A stretch of DNA of 64,000 nt, taken from positions 372,001-436,000 of the forward strand of contig JADJPM010000004.1 in assembly GCA_016713245.1 (NCBI GenBank), in the 5' to 3' direction. The notes beneath the pieces are model-generated. The model was not told the origin of the DNA, did no database searches, and was given only the letters and a program-made list of their open reading frames with translations. A program made the position numbers and the translations under genes. Positions 11,701 to 17,703 of the stretch are shown here, piece by piece. Origin of the DNA: Verrucomicrobiaceae bacterium (GTDB lineage: Bacteria; Verrucomicrobiota; Verrucomicrobiia; Verrucomicrobiales; Verrucomicrobiaceae). Numbering within the stretch: the stretch's first letter is position 1; each line of letters begins with the position of its first letter.

Positions 11701-14342
11701 TACCTGTGACGTCGAATGGCTTCTCCATCCCCACCGGGCGCAGCCTCGGGCTGAATCTCTCCTTTGCTCCCGCGGCAGGAGCCATGCTGACGGTCATCAG
11801 CAACACGGGCAGCACGCCGATCAACGGCACCTTCACCGATCTGCCCGATGGGGGGATCATTACCGCCGTCTTCGGTGGCCAGACTTACCTTTTCCACGCC
11901 AACTATCAGGGCGGCGACGGCAACGACCTCGTGCTCATCCGTTCCTATGACTGGACCTGGGTCAAAGGCACAACAGTCATCAACTCATTCGCCGTGAATG
12001 GCACGCAGGGCACGGCCAATATCGCCAATACCCCCGGAGGCCGCAGCGCTACCATGACCTGGACGGATGCGGCGGGGAATCTCTGGCTCTTTGGTGGTTT
12101 TAACTCCTCCGGCACCTACAACAACGATCTCTGGCGCTTTGACCGTGCCACCGCGCAGTGGACCTGGGTCAAAGGCAGCAACACCGCAAACCAAGTCGGC
12201 ACCTATGGCATCCAAGGCACCGCAAATGCTGCCAACACACCGGGTTCCCGTCAGGGCGGCTACACTTGGATCGACTCCAGTGGCATGCTCTGGCTCTTCG
12301 GTGGCTTTGGCTTTCCCAGCAGTGGCACCACAGCAGGTCAGTTGAATGACCTCTGGAAATATGATCCCGCCATCAACAACTGGACCTGGGTCAAGGGTAG
12401 CGCGGTCATCAACTCGAATGGCACCTACGGTTCCCAACTCACACCAGCCGCAGGCAACACACCTGGTGGCCGTCAGCAAGGCTGCGCTTGGCTGGATACC
12501 TTGGGCCGCCTGTGGCTCTTCGGTGGCTCTGGCCTGCCCGCGACCGGCACCGTCGCGGGCAACTTGAACGACCTCTGGCAATTCGATCCGACGACCGGCA
12601 ATTGGACTTGGATGAAAGGAAACAACACCACAGCCGTATCCGGCACCTATGGCACTCTAGGCGTCGCCAACTTCACCAACCTGCCTGGCTCCCGTGTCGG
12701 TGCCGCATCTTGGACCGATGACCAGGGCCGCTTCTGGCTCTTTGGGGGCAATGGCAGCGGCAGCGGCCTGTCCGGCACACTCGGGGACCTGTGGCGCTTT
12801 GATTCAAACAATCTCATGTGGACTTGGATGAGTGGGGCAGGCACACCTGCTCAGCAAAACGGCATCTATGGCATCCAAGGCCGCCCCGCTCCCGGCAATA
12901 TCCCCGGTTACCGCCAGGATGCCACCGCCTGGCGTGACATGCGTGGCCGTCTCTGGCTCTTCGGCGGTAGCGGCCGCGGTGCTCAAAGCGCCACGGTCGC
13001 CCAGTTGAGCGACCTTTGGTATTATGACATCGCCTTGAATCAATGGGCCTGGGTCAAAGGGCCGCAAACTCTGCAAAACAACGGCATCTACGGCACTCAG
13101 GGCACACCCGCTGCCGCCAATCTCCCTGGCGCACGACAGCAGGCCACCTCCTGGGCCACCAATGGCCCCGTCCGTGACCTCCTCATGTATGGCGGCTTCG
13201 GCTTCCCGGCGACCGGTGCCAGTGTCGGCCGCCTCAGCGATGTGTGGATGCTCGACCTGCCGGATCTGCCCTCCGTCACCACCCGCCCGGCCAGTGTTGC
13301 CTTCGTTAGCGCGACTCTCAATGCCTACGCCACGCCCGCCGACATTCCCACAACTATGCGCTTCCGCTACGGCACAAGTCCTGTGCTCGCGGATGGCGTC
13401 CTCACGCCACCGGTCACGGTCACGACCGTCAATCAGGAGGTGAGCGAGTCCATCGGTGGCCTGCTGCCCAGCACCACCTACTACTTCCGTGCGGAGGCCA
13501 CCAGCGCCGCAGGCACCGTGAACGGCTCCATCCTAAGCTACACCACCGATGCCGCGCCCGACATCGTCATCGAGGTTCCTCCGGGCACCTCGCTCGTGAG
13601 CGGCGTGTCCACCGTCGATATCGGCTCCGTTGTCACCGCCCAGACTGTTTCACGCCAGTTCACCGTCCGGAACATCGGGAACCTTTCCCTGACCGGCATC
13701 ACCTTTGAGTTGAATGGAAGCCACCCTTCCGAATTCGCGGTCACCGGATTGCCTTCCACTCTCGTTGCTGGTGCCTCCACCACCTTCACGGTCTCGTTCA
13801 CGGCCGGCGCTTCTGGAAACCGCTCCGCTGATCTGTTTATTCTCAATAATGATCCAGATGAGTTCAATTTCTTGATCGGACTCACCGCCACCGCCTACCC
13901 CGTCGCCTACCAAAACTGGTCAACGTCAAACGGCCTCAACGGAACCAACAACGGCCCAAACCAGGACCCCGATGGCGACGGTCTCACGAACCTCCAGGAG
14001 TTCGGCTACGGCCTCAATCCCACCACCAGCTCCAGCGGTGCTCTCGTCCTCACGGGCGGCACGCTGATCCAGCGAGGCACCCCGATCCCGCGGGTCGAAG
14101 CGCAGACCTTTGGCGTGAACTATCAGGCCGCCTATGTCCGCAATCAGGACGCCGTTTCCGCAGGCTACACCTACACCGTTCAGTTCAGTGGCGATCTCAA
14201 TAACTGGTTCAACAGCAGTTCCACACCCACCGTCCAGGCCACCGATGGCAATGTGCAGGCCGTGACTGTCCCTTATCCCTTCCTCCTGCCCAACCGCCAG
14301 AAGGCCCGCTTCTTCCGCGTCACCGTCTCACCGCCGCCTTGA
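2751..14342 (+). CDS. Giant secreted multi-propeller protein (3,863 residues)
   Basis: A signal peptide (residues 1-28, cut near LSAQ) is followed by a chain of beta modules. About 67-897 is a BNR/sortilin-like region (STDGGATW, SLDQGATV). About 907-1020 and 1026-1139 are choice-of-anchor-D domains (FTIRN, LSNDTDEASF). About 1144-1999 holds sixteen ELW.(S/T)DGT repeats of roughly 48 residues plus one degenerate copy. About 2000-2119 is a third anchor-D domain, and 2120-2204 an HYR-like domain. About 2207-2754 is a propeller of VVAG/LARF/WAK repeats. FN3-like (2757-2855), anchor-D (2857-2970) and GGDGND-containing modules follow. Six kelch repeats (WTWVKG...LWLFGG...NDLW) fill 3067-3504. Then come FN3-like, a fifth anchor-D, a calcium-loop DPDGDG (about 3739) and a verrucomicrobial C-terminal domain. 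I infer cell-surface adhesion or matrix function; there is no catalytic motif. Codon choice changes along the gene. Confidence 0.9.
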   Translation: MKTAPNRALWPLLAVMSLIPSFAPLSAQTPSDDPGARPPGYVPPPHAWPVPFAPSAPDAPALTSIPGAWLPQGPGPISGGQVEGMVNKFVCGAIHCVIAHPTNPDIVYIGAVNGGVWKTTNATAANPTWTTTMAGATSASIGALTFDPLDATNETVWAGIGRFGSFYRYGGSRSGLLKTTDGGATWVEITGGGTLVGKNISGMVVRGNTVVVSVNTADSGGNPAAGVWRSTDGGTSFTRLTLGDGSGATGLPEGVSYDVVSSPATPNTLYTNVALTTTSAAKGIFKSTDQGATWSRVSTPLIEGRMTASVSNIEMSVGEANNVFFGILESGAPVGLFGSTDGGATWQTMDLPTMPIVSATLSTVTNATNATPIVITTAAAHGLSTNNYVEIEGVVGNTAANGIFQITVTSTTSFSLDFSSGNGAYVSGGTASRVTSMNPRGVKGPEEGTPEEIAGGQGSIHFSILAHPTNANLVFTGGDRQDLPFPNYLGAVDYSGNLWRGDLSLAPNGASPSSQWKHLTHSNAVAGIPGGGTADSSSPHADSRDMAMTAGGVLIEVDDGGIFRRTNPLNNTGAWTSMAGNLQVTEAHSITYDTVSNIIITGNQDNGTSFQNAADGTAYSAVSTADGGDVSSAPNPSNPAQSIRYSSNQNLGGFRRRTYSSTNTLVSSVTPALSPLSGAPALTGQFTTPVEINVRNANRLLIGAGNGVYESLDQGATVSRISTLSPNDGGFGGRTMIYGGRKNGADNLDVVYFADGSSIYRRVTAGATPAAAAGYTGSTVMGVMVDPEDYDHVFAIDNNQIFRSTDGGASFTDITGDIPASVRDFRSLEFVRSGAEWAVVLGTLRGVYAARYNAVNDWAPVGTDMPNVYAWDMDYDAADDVLVVGTLGRGVWKFNSASSIAEDPSAAPEIVVEQPAGTGLTDGVATVDFGTLSVGSGQTRTFTIRNDGVVNLNISSITKDGTHNTEVTLGAVSSSTLVPGATATFDVTFTPGGLGSRTAAIHVLSNDTDEASFDIALTVTGSNAFPEIAIEQPAGTVRPDSAAVIDFGATLLGVPEVRTFTINNTGSADLVLSGVTVDGAGASSFIAGTPSSMLIPAAGSATLSVSFAPSASGAAIAALHVLSNDTDEASYDVELHGIGTIQPGPVGLTRDIAPLPAGGSFTTFLASGANYYYNYGSIIMRTNGTEAGTTQVGTLSIGTTSMALAGTTLVYSGNDTTAGNELWTYNGTTAARLVDINTGTANSSPANFTTVGSLVYFTATTAASGLELWKTDGTAVGTVMVKEINASTASSTPANLTNVGGTLFFSATDGTNGIELWKSDGTSTGTVLVSNINAGSANSNPASLTAIGSTVYFSASNGTTTGLNGTELWKSDGTTTTMVLDISAGTASSSPAVLYNAGGTLYFRANTAAAGVELWKSDGTSGGTALVKDIFTGISSSTPANFMLVGSTLFFTAGDSSANGTELWKTDGTNAGTVMVANINALANSSSTPSVLTAVGSTLYFSATDGVSGAELWKSDGTALGTVRVEDIQVGATGSGITAAANLSGVLLFGANDGVTGVELWRSDGTASGTFRVRDHTAGSASSSATNLTVMGLEVIFTASDGITGLELWKTDGSLAGTVQVKDIIPGSGIGFPSNLTLAGTTLFFSALDSNGTELWKSDATTAGTLLVRDINAGTANSSPTLLRAAGSSIFFAATGSTAAGQELWRSDGTSGGTVLVKNINPTANTSSGISSPVVVGGTTLYFQANDGTNGLELWTSDGTNAGTVMVKDINPGAANSSPSTLTIVGSTVYFAATDGTNGSELWKTDGTSGGTVMVKDIRPGSTGSGVSNFFAYNGALYFQANDGTNGSELWTSDGTTVGTVMLKDINPGTANAAVGNFAIHGGILYFSATDSFGTELWKTDGAPAGTVQVRDINPGSSSSSPANLTSVGSLLYFSATTAANGTELWRTDGTSAGTQLVADLVAGTTSSSPAFLRTTASRLFFVAGVTGIGTEVFSLDLSSTPEIAVHEGSSIGGLERQDNTGLFQFGSQVAPASTSFTIRNTGTGLLYISGITLSGPEAGSFSLQNVPNASLPVQPDATVTFGVTATLEGPPVQNAVVSIQCNDADEASFEIPITVTVVDSTPPVITAPATWLIGQAGALTVPLPDLSGIVIYQDNLPGEGDVTQSPLPGAVSVAIGQEVSVSFTAEDASGNVSNTVTTLVKAGIGQPNTGALAWASAGSGVGTEGTVSRSVATADGGAVVAGAFGSSPFVLGTGPEAVTLTSAGANDVFVAKFAKDGSLEWARSGGGTTTDAVSGILELADGSIVVAGTFSASATFSGTTISGGTGTDTFLLRYTSNGTLSWAKGWGGTGTDSITQLVLLGDGNLAVAGSYTTTATITLVTGVTLANTNAAGTDLFLAKYQASDGTALWARSFGSATSESSTGLSLAATPDGGVVMAGILSSATMTITGTANTIVNQGAAASSDWFAAKFTSAGASSWAKNVAGGTGTENPSVLGVFSNGDLAIAGTFASGTTTLGIGGASPVVFTPVVTGTADVAVARISGSTGNLAWARRVAGLGVDSASALRVLPDNSLVLAGLYAGGSVQLGIGEARATTLTAPTANNKLYLARFSGTDGSLRWAKSTGGLAADSVTGLALLGEGLGVAGTYGTPSGIFGPGEPNQTSFTNLGTGADAFVAKHSLDDGSLVWAKRGGGANVEAVHAFAALSNGSAVLVGTFQPASATFGAGEGGEVTILNADTAGTNTDYFITRFHGGGVEAPVAPIVELLPASGLSPTSLTFNASIDSRGQNTTVEIDYGPTTGYGTTVTATAVNAGLTPETRSLSLTSLAPLSTLNFRVRATNAAGTTTSANQAITTFSDAEIEVEQPVGNGLVDGSATVSFGTVALGASVDRIFTIRNSGTTGTLTGLAVTKDGTAAVDYTLGTLGATSLLPGESTTFTVTYAPAAGGTRNAAIHIASSDGDENPFDITLTGDNFFNATFASAGTIPVTSNGFSIPTGRSLGLNLSFAPAAGAMLTVISNTGSTPINGTFTDLPDGGIITAVFGGQTYLFHANYQGGDGNDLVLIRSYDWTWVKGTTVINSFAVNGTQGTANIANTPGGRSATMTWTDAAGNLWLFGGFNSSGTYNNDLWRFDRATAQWTWVKGSNTANQVGTYGIQGTANAANTPGSRQGGYTWIDSSGMLWLFGGFGFPSSGTTAGQLNDLWKYDPAINNWTWVKGSAVINSNGTYGSQLTPAAGNTPGGRQQGCAWLDTLGRLWLFGGSGLPATGTVAGNLNDLWQFDPTTGNWTWMKGNNTTAVSGTYGTLGVANFTNLPGSRVGAASWTDDQGRFWLFGGNGSGSGLSGTLGDLWRFDSNNLMWTWMSGAGTPAQQNGIYGIQGRPAPGNIPGYRQDATAWRDMRGRLWLFGGSGRGAQSATVAQLSDLWYYDIALNQWAWVKGPQTLQNNGIYGTQGTPAAANLPGARQQATSWATNGPVRDLLMYGGFGFPATGASVGRLSDVWMLDLPDLPSVTTRPASVAFVSATLNAYATPADIPTTMRFRYGTSPVLADGVLTPPVTVTTVNQEVSESIGGLLPSTTYYFRAEATSAAGTVNGSILSYTTDAAPDIVIEVPPGTSLVSGVSTVDIGSVVTAQTVSRQFTVRNIGNLSLTGITFELNGSHPSEFAVTGLPSTLVAGASTTFTVSFTAGASGNRSADLFILNNDPDEFNFLIGLTATAYPVAYQNWSTSNGLNGTNNGPNQDPDGDGLTNLQEFGYGLNPTTSSSGALVLTGGTLIQRGTPIPRVEAQTFGVNYQAAYVRNQDAVSAGYTYTVQFSGDLNNWFNSSSTPTVQATDGNVQAVTVPYPFLLPNRQKARFFRVTVSPPP

Positions 14343-14350
14343 AGCCCCGC

Positions 14351-14382
14351 CAATTTGCAATTTTCAGTTTCCAATTTTCAAT
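14351..14382 (+). repeat. 7-nt period array (CAATTTT type)
   Basis: Units CAATTTG, CAATTTT, CAGTTTC and CAATTTT run without a break from 14351, followed by CAAT. The array lies between the stop of the giant gene (14342) and the start of the PEP-CTERM gene (14395), and is strongly AT-rich against its surroundings. Confidence 0.65.
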
Positions 14383-14394
14383 CCGCAGCCGCCC

Positions 14395-15036
14395 ATGAAG
14401 CTATCTCCGCCTTCCCAGGTTCGTTCGATGTTGAACGTTCAAAGTTCGATGTTGAGCGTTCTCCTGCTCCTGCTCCTCGCCCTCCCCGCGAGAGCCGCCT
14501 ACGTCTATTCAGGCCTCGTGAATATCGCCATCCCCACTGGCTTCACGGATCTGCATATCGACATCGACAACGGTGCCACCTCCATGGCCTACTTCGCCGG
14601 GGCGGACATCAATCCCTTCTTCGGCGGCGCGGGTCTCATCAACTACGCGGACTTCCAGCCCGCCCGCACCAGCACCGCCACGGACTCTGCGATCATCCGC
14701 CTGCCCTCCGGCGCTCTGATCAGCAACGCGCTGAACTTTGCCACCGGCATCAACGAATCCGGCGGTGCCAACCAACACATGGGCCCCGGTCCGAACCAGT
14801 TCTTCCCCGGCACCGAAGGCTATCTGGGCTTCAAGTTCACGAAGAACGACAGCAGCGGTCCCTACTTCGGTTGGATCAGGCTGGTGTTCACCAACGACGC
14901 GCTCGGTGGCATCATCAAAGACTGGGTTTACGACGATAGTGGTGCACCGATCGTCGCTGGGGCACCCGAACCCGGCCGCGCCGTCCTCATGCTCCTCGGC
15001 CTCATGGCCCTTGCGCAGCGCCGCCGCCGCCGCTAA
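14395..15036 (+). CDS. PEP-CTERM sorting-domain protein
   Basis: This 213-residue exported protein has a hydrophobic leader ending near ARA (about residue 35), a beta-rich body with FGWIRLVF and WVYDD near its end, and a textbook PEP-CTERM tail: APEP, a hydrophobic helix, then five arginines. In this system the tail is cut and the protein anchored by an exosortase; none is encoded in this window. The body resembles others that carry the GYLGFKF...GWIRL pattern, function unknown. Three in-frame starts exist: 14395, 14428 and 14449. The last two lie within a heptamer array (14423-14460), so the array itself encodes part of the leader. It precedes the CHASE2-like gene by 9 bases. Confidence 0.85.
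   Translation: MKLSPPSQVRSMLNVQSSMLSVLLLLLLALPARAAYVYSGLVNIAIPTGFTDLHIDIDNGATSMAYFAGADINPFFGGAGLINYADFQPARTSTATDSAIIRLPSGALISNALNFATGINESGGANQHMGPGPNQFFPGTEGYLGFKFTKNDSSGPYFGWIRLVFTNDALGGIIKDWVYDDSGAPIVAGAPEPGRAVLMLLGLMALAQRRRRR
14423..14460 (+). repeat. 7-nt period array (GTTCGAT/GTTGAAC type) inside signal-peptide codons
   Basis: Units GTTCGAT, GTTGAAC, GTTCAAA, GTTCGAT and GTTGAGC are strictly in register from 14423 to 14457. Two unit junctions (AT|G) create in-frame ATG codons at 14428 and 14449, either of which could be the real start of the PEP-CTERM protein. Confidence 0.7.
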
Positions 15037-15045
15037 ACCCGGCGC

Positions 15046-16242
15046 ATGCTTCTTCGCATCCTCATCTGGCTCATCGCTCTCGCCCCGCTCGCATGGTGGC
15101 TGGATCGTGAGCAAAGCGCCGGCCGCTTTCAGAAGGTGGACGAGTTGTTCCTCGACTTTCTGGTCGCGAATTCGCGTGAAAAGCTCACCACACCTGATCC
15201 GGCGGCGACGAAGGACGAGGTGCTCTTCATTCGCATCGATCCCGCCGAGCGAGACGAATATGCCGGATGGCCCGCACAGCCGCTTGATTGGCAGATGATC
15301 CTCAAAGGCCTACGCGAGGCCGAGAATGCCGTCATCGTCATTCCCGAGCCGCTGAGCTGGGGCAAGCCCTCGCCTGAATTCATTCCCACGCTGGCCGAGA
15401 GCATGGTGCCGCTCTCCAGCCTCGTGCTCGGTGTAGAGGCCCAAGTCGCCGAAAACTTCGATGGCCCGGCATTCACCGGTGGACTCGACGACGTCATTCC
15501 GCGCTTCGTGAAGGCTTCCGGTGATCTCCACCTTGTTCCCGCCATCTCCGCCTTCATCACCGCACCTGATGAGCAGCTTCGCCGTCATGGTGAGCTGGGT
15601 CTCCTCATCGACAAACGCCTGCCGTATGTGCTGCGTGAAGGCGACACCTTCATGCCCGGCGTCCTCGCCCAGGTGCTCGCACGTCACACACGCACACCGT
15701 ATGCCACGCATCGCCTGCTGCTCGGCCCTGGAGCAGGCGCTTACCTCCAAAACGGCCTCTTTGTTCCGCTGCAAAACAACGGGGAGGTGGCTTTCGATCC
15801 GAAGACGGAGGTTCCCAGCATCAACGCCCTCGACTTCCTCTCCGGCGGCCTCGCCGATGCCTTGACGGAGGAAAACAAAGCCCGCATCAAAGCCGCGAAA
15901 ATCATCGTCATCGGCAGCGATGAAAAAACGCAGCCCGCAGCCGCCCGGGCGCATGCTCAGGCACTCGCCAGCATCCTAGCCTTACCTCGCATCCGGGTGC
16001 TCGATCGCATGGAGCAGATCGTCCTCTGGAGCATCGCCGCGCTCGCTGGCCTGTGGATCGTCCTCCGCACGACGAGGCAGAAAGCACCCTCGCGAGGCTT
16101 CCTCTTCATCTTCGTCACCATCGTTGCAGGCTTCCTGGCTTTCCAGACCACGCTGCTATGGTTCCCGCCCACGATGCCTATCGCCCTCCTCTCGGCTTCC
16201 TCCATCATCGGCAGCCTCATCGGGCGACGTCACGCCTCATGA
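15046..16242 (+). CDS. CHASE2-like extracytoplasmic sensor domain membrane protein
   Basis: This 398-residue protein has an N-terminal membrane helix (about 4-19), a large extracytoplasmic domain and three C-terminal helices (about 325-395). The domain has CHASE2-like landmarks: FLDFLV near the N-terminus, a VLFIRID strand, a DWQMILKGLREAENAVIVI segment, and IIVIGSD before the membrane helices. CHASE2 domains normally sense unknown ligands and feed adenylate cyclase, diguanylate cyclase or kinase domains. Here the protein stops after the helices with only a short basic tail, so any output must lie in another protein. Its stop overlaps the sulfatase start (ATGA at 16239-16242), which suggests translational coupling. 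Confidence 0.65.
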   Translation: MLLRILIWLIALAPLAWWLDREQSAGRFQKVDELFLDFLVANSREKLTTPDPAATKDEVLFIRIDPAERDEYAGWPAQPLDWQMILKGLREAENAVIVIPEPLSWGKPSPEFIPTLAESMVPLSSLVLGVEAQVAENFDGPAFTGGLDDVIPRFVKASGDLHLVPAISAFITAPDEQLRRHGELGLLIDKRLPYVLREGDTFMPGVLAQVLARHTRTPYATHRLLLGPGAGAYLQNGLFVPLQNNGEVAFDPKTEVPSINALDFLSGGLADALTEENKARIKAAKIIVIGSDEKTQPAAARAHAQALASILALPRIRVLDRMEQIVLWSIAALAGLWIVLRTTRQKAPSRGFLFIFVTIVAGFLAFQTTLLWFPPTMPIALLSASSIIGSLIGRRHAS

Positions 16243-17648
16243 AACGCCTTCTCCTCGTTCTTTGCGCCCTTTGTCCTTCGCTCTTCGCGGCGCGGCCAAA
16301 TGTTCTCTTCATCCTCGCCGAGGATCACGGCGCTCAGTTCGGTGCCATGGGCCGCAGCGATGTCAAAACACCACGCATGGACGCTCTTGCCGCCAGCGCA
16401 GCGTTGTTTCGCCGCGCCTACGTCGCCTATCCCGTCTGCTCCGCATCGAAGGCCTGCCTCATGACCGGCCTGCAAGGCCACACCAACGGCCTCATCAACA
16501 ACACGAACAACTTTTTCAAGCACGCCGCCAAGCTCACCGAGGCCGAGAAAAACTCCCCTCCCTACCTCCACACCCGCATCCGCACCACCGCGCCTACCTT
16601 GATCGAGGCACTCGTGCAAAACGGCTATCACACCGCCGTCAGCGGCAAGCTCCACGTCTCGCCGAACGAGCGTTTCCCCTACCACGACTTCATCCCGAAG
16701 GTCCCCGCCAAACAAGCCCTCACTGGCATCATCAAACGAGCCGCAGGCAAACCCTGGTTCTTCCTCCACAACAGCATCACCAGCACGCACCGGCCTTTCG
16801 TGAACAGCGAAAAGCAGCCCATCAATATTGATCCCGCCAAAGTTACGCTTCCACCGCATTTGCCGGACACACCCACCATCCGCCGCGATTGGGCCGAATA
16901 CCTCGATGGCGTCCAAAAAGCCGACAAACAGCTCGGGGAAGCGCTCGACGCTCTCCGCGACTCCGGCGTGGAATCCAACACCCTCGTCATCTACATGGGC
17001 GACCACGGCCCCGCCTATCCGCACGGCAAAATGACGCCTTACCACCTCGGGCTGCACATCCCGTTCATCATCCGCCTCCCAGGTGCCAAACCACTCATCA
17101 GTGATGAACTGGTCAGCGAGCTCGATTTGATGCCCACGCTGCTCGATCTGCTCCGGATCGACGCCAGGGCCAAAACGCACGGCAAGAGCCTCAAACCCAT
17201 CCTCGAAGCTCAAACCGAGGCCAAAGGCCACGACTTCATCTTCGCCGAGGTCTCCGGCCGCTCGCTCAATCAAAAACGCGGCATGGAAGAACGCGCCGTG
17301 CTCGATCAAACCCATCACCTCATCCTGCGCAGCCGCCTCGATGAACCCAAAGTCATCAACGCCGATCTCCGCGACATGAAACCGTGGATCAACCGCATCT
17401 ACGGCGAGCTCGTCCTCCGCCAAACGGAGTTCCCCGATGCCTTCCGCATGCTTCAAACCATGGACCCGCATGCTTTGAAAGGTTCACCGCCCCTCATCGA
17501 GCTCTACGACCTTCAAAACGATTCTGGCCAGCTCCACAACCTCGCCACCGATCCTGCTCAAAAACCTCATCTCGACCGCCTCATGGCCGCCTTCAAGAAA
17601 TGGCACGTCGAGACCCAGGATGAAGCAATGATGATCCCCGCTTCGTAG
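16239..17648 (+). CDS. Secreted sulfatase-family protein with non-canonical active-site signature
   Basis: This 469-residue protein has a signal peptide (residues 1-17, cut near LFA) and an alkaline-phosphatase-fold sulfatase domain. The metal-site strand is PNVLFILAEDHG, with later YMGDHGPAY supplying Asp-His ligands. The position of the formylglycine signature reads PVCSASKACLMTG, where the family has C-x-P-x-R: the proline is Ala and the arginine is Lys. The Cys that would become formylglycine is present, but the substitutions may reduce or abolish modification. The layout and the ALDALRDSGVESNTLVIY region resemble N-sulfoglucosamine sulfohydrolase-like sulfatases. The start at 16239 is preferred over upstream in-frame codons because it gives a clean leader and overlaps the previous stop. 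The stop codon lies within a REP-like element. Confidence 0.85.
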   Translation: MKRLLLVLCALCPSLFAARPNVLFILAEDHGAQFGAMGRSDVKTPRMDALAASAALFRRAYVAYPVCSASKACLMTGLQGHTNGLINNTNNFFKHAAKLTEAEKNSPPYLHTRIRTTAPTLIEALVQNGYHTAVSGKLHVSPNERFPYHDFIPKVPAKQALTGIIKRAAGKPWFFLHNSITSTHRPFVNSEKQPINIDPAKVTLPPHLPDTPTIRRDWAEYLDGVQKADKQLGEALDALRDSGVESNTLVIYMGDHGPAYPHGKMTPYHLGLHIPFIIRLPGAKPLISDELVSELDLMPTLLDLLRIDARAKTHGKSLKPILEAQTEAKGHDFIFAEVSGRSLNQKRGMEERAVLDQTHHLILRSRLDEPKVINADLRDMKPWINRIYGELVLRQTEFPDAFRMLQTMDPHALKGSPPLIELYDLQNDSGQLHNLATDPAQKPHLDRLMAAFKKWHVETQDEAMMIPAS

Positions 17649-17668
17649 CACGGATTTCCAAGTCCGTG
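17645..17668 (+). repeat. REP-like hairpin whose GTAG supplies the sulfatase stop codon
   Basis: GTAG (17645-17648) is followed by the hairpin CACGGA...TCCGTG (17649-17654 with 17663-17668), a 6-bp perfect stem around an 8-nt loop. TAG 17646-17648 is the stop of the upstream gene. Confidence 0.6.
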
Positions 17669-17703
17669 AGCAGGCTCAAGTGAAAAGCGATGGTGGACGC
17701 TGA

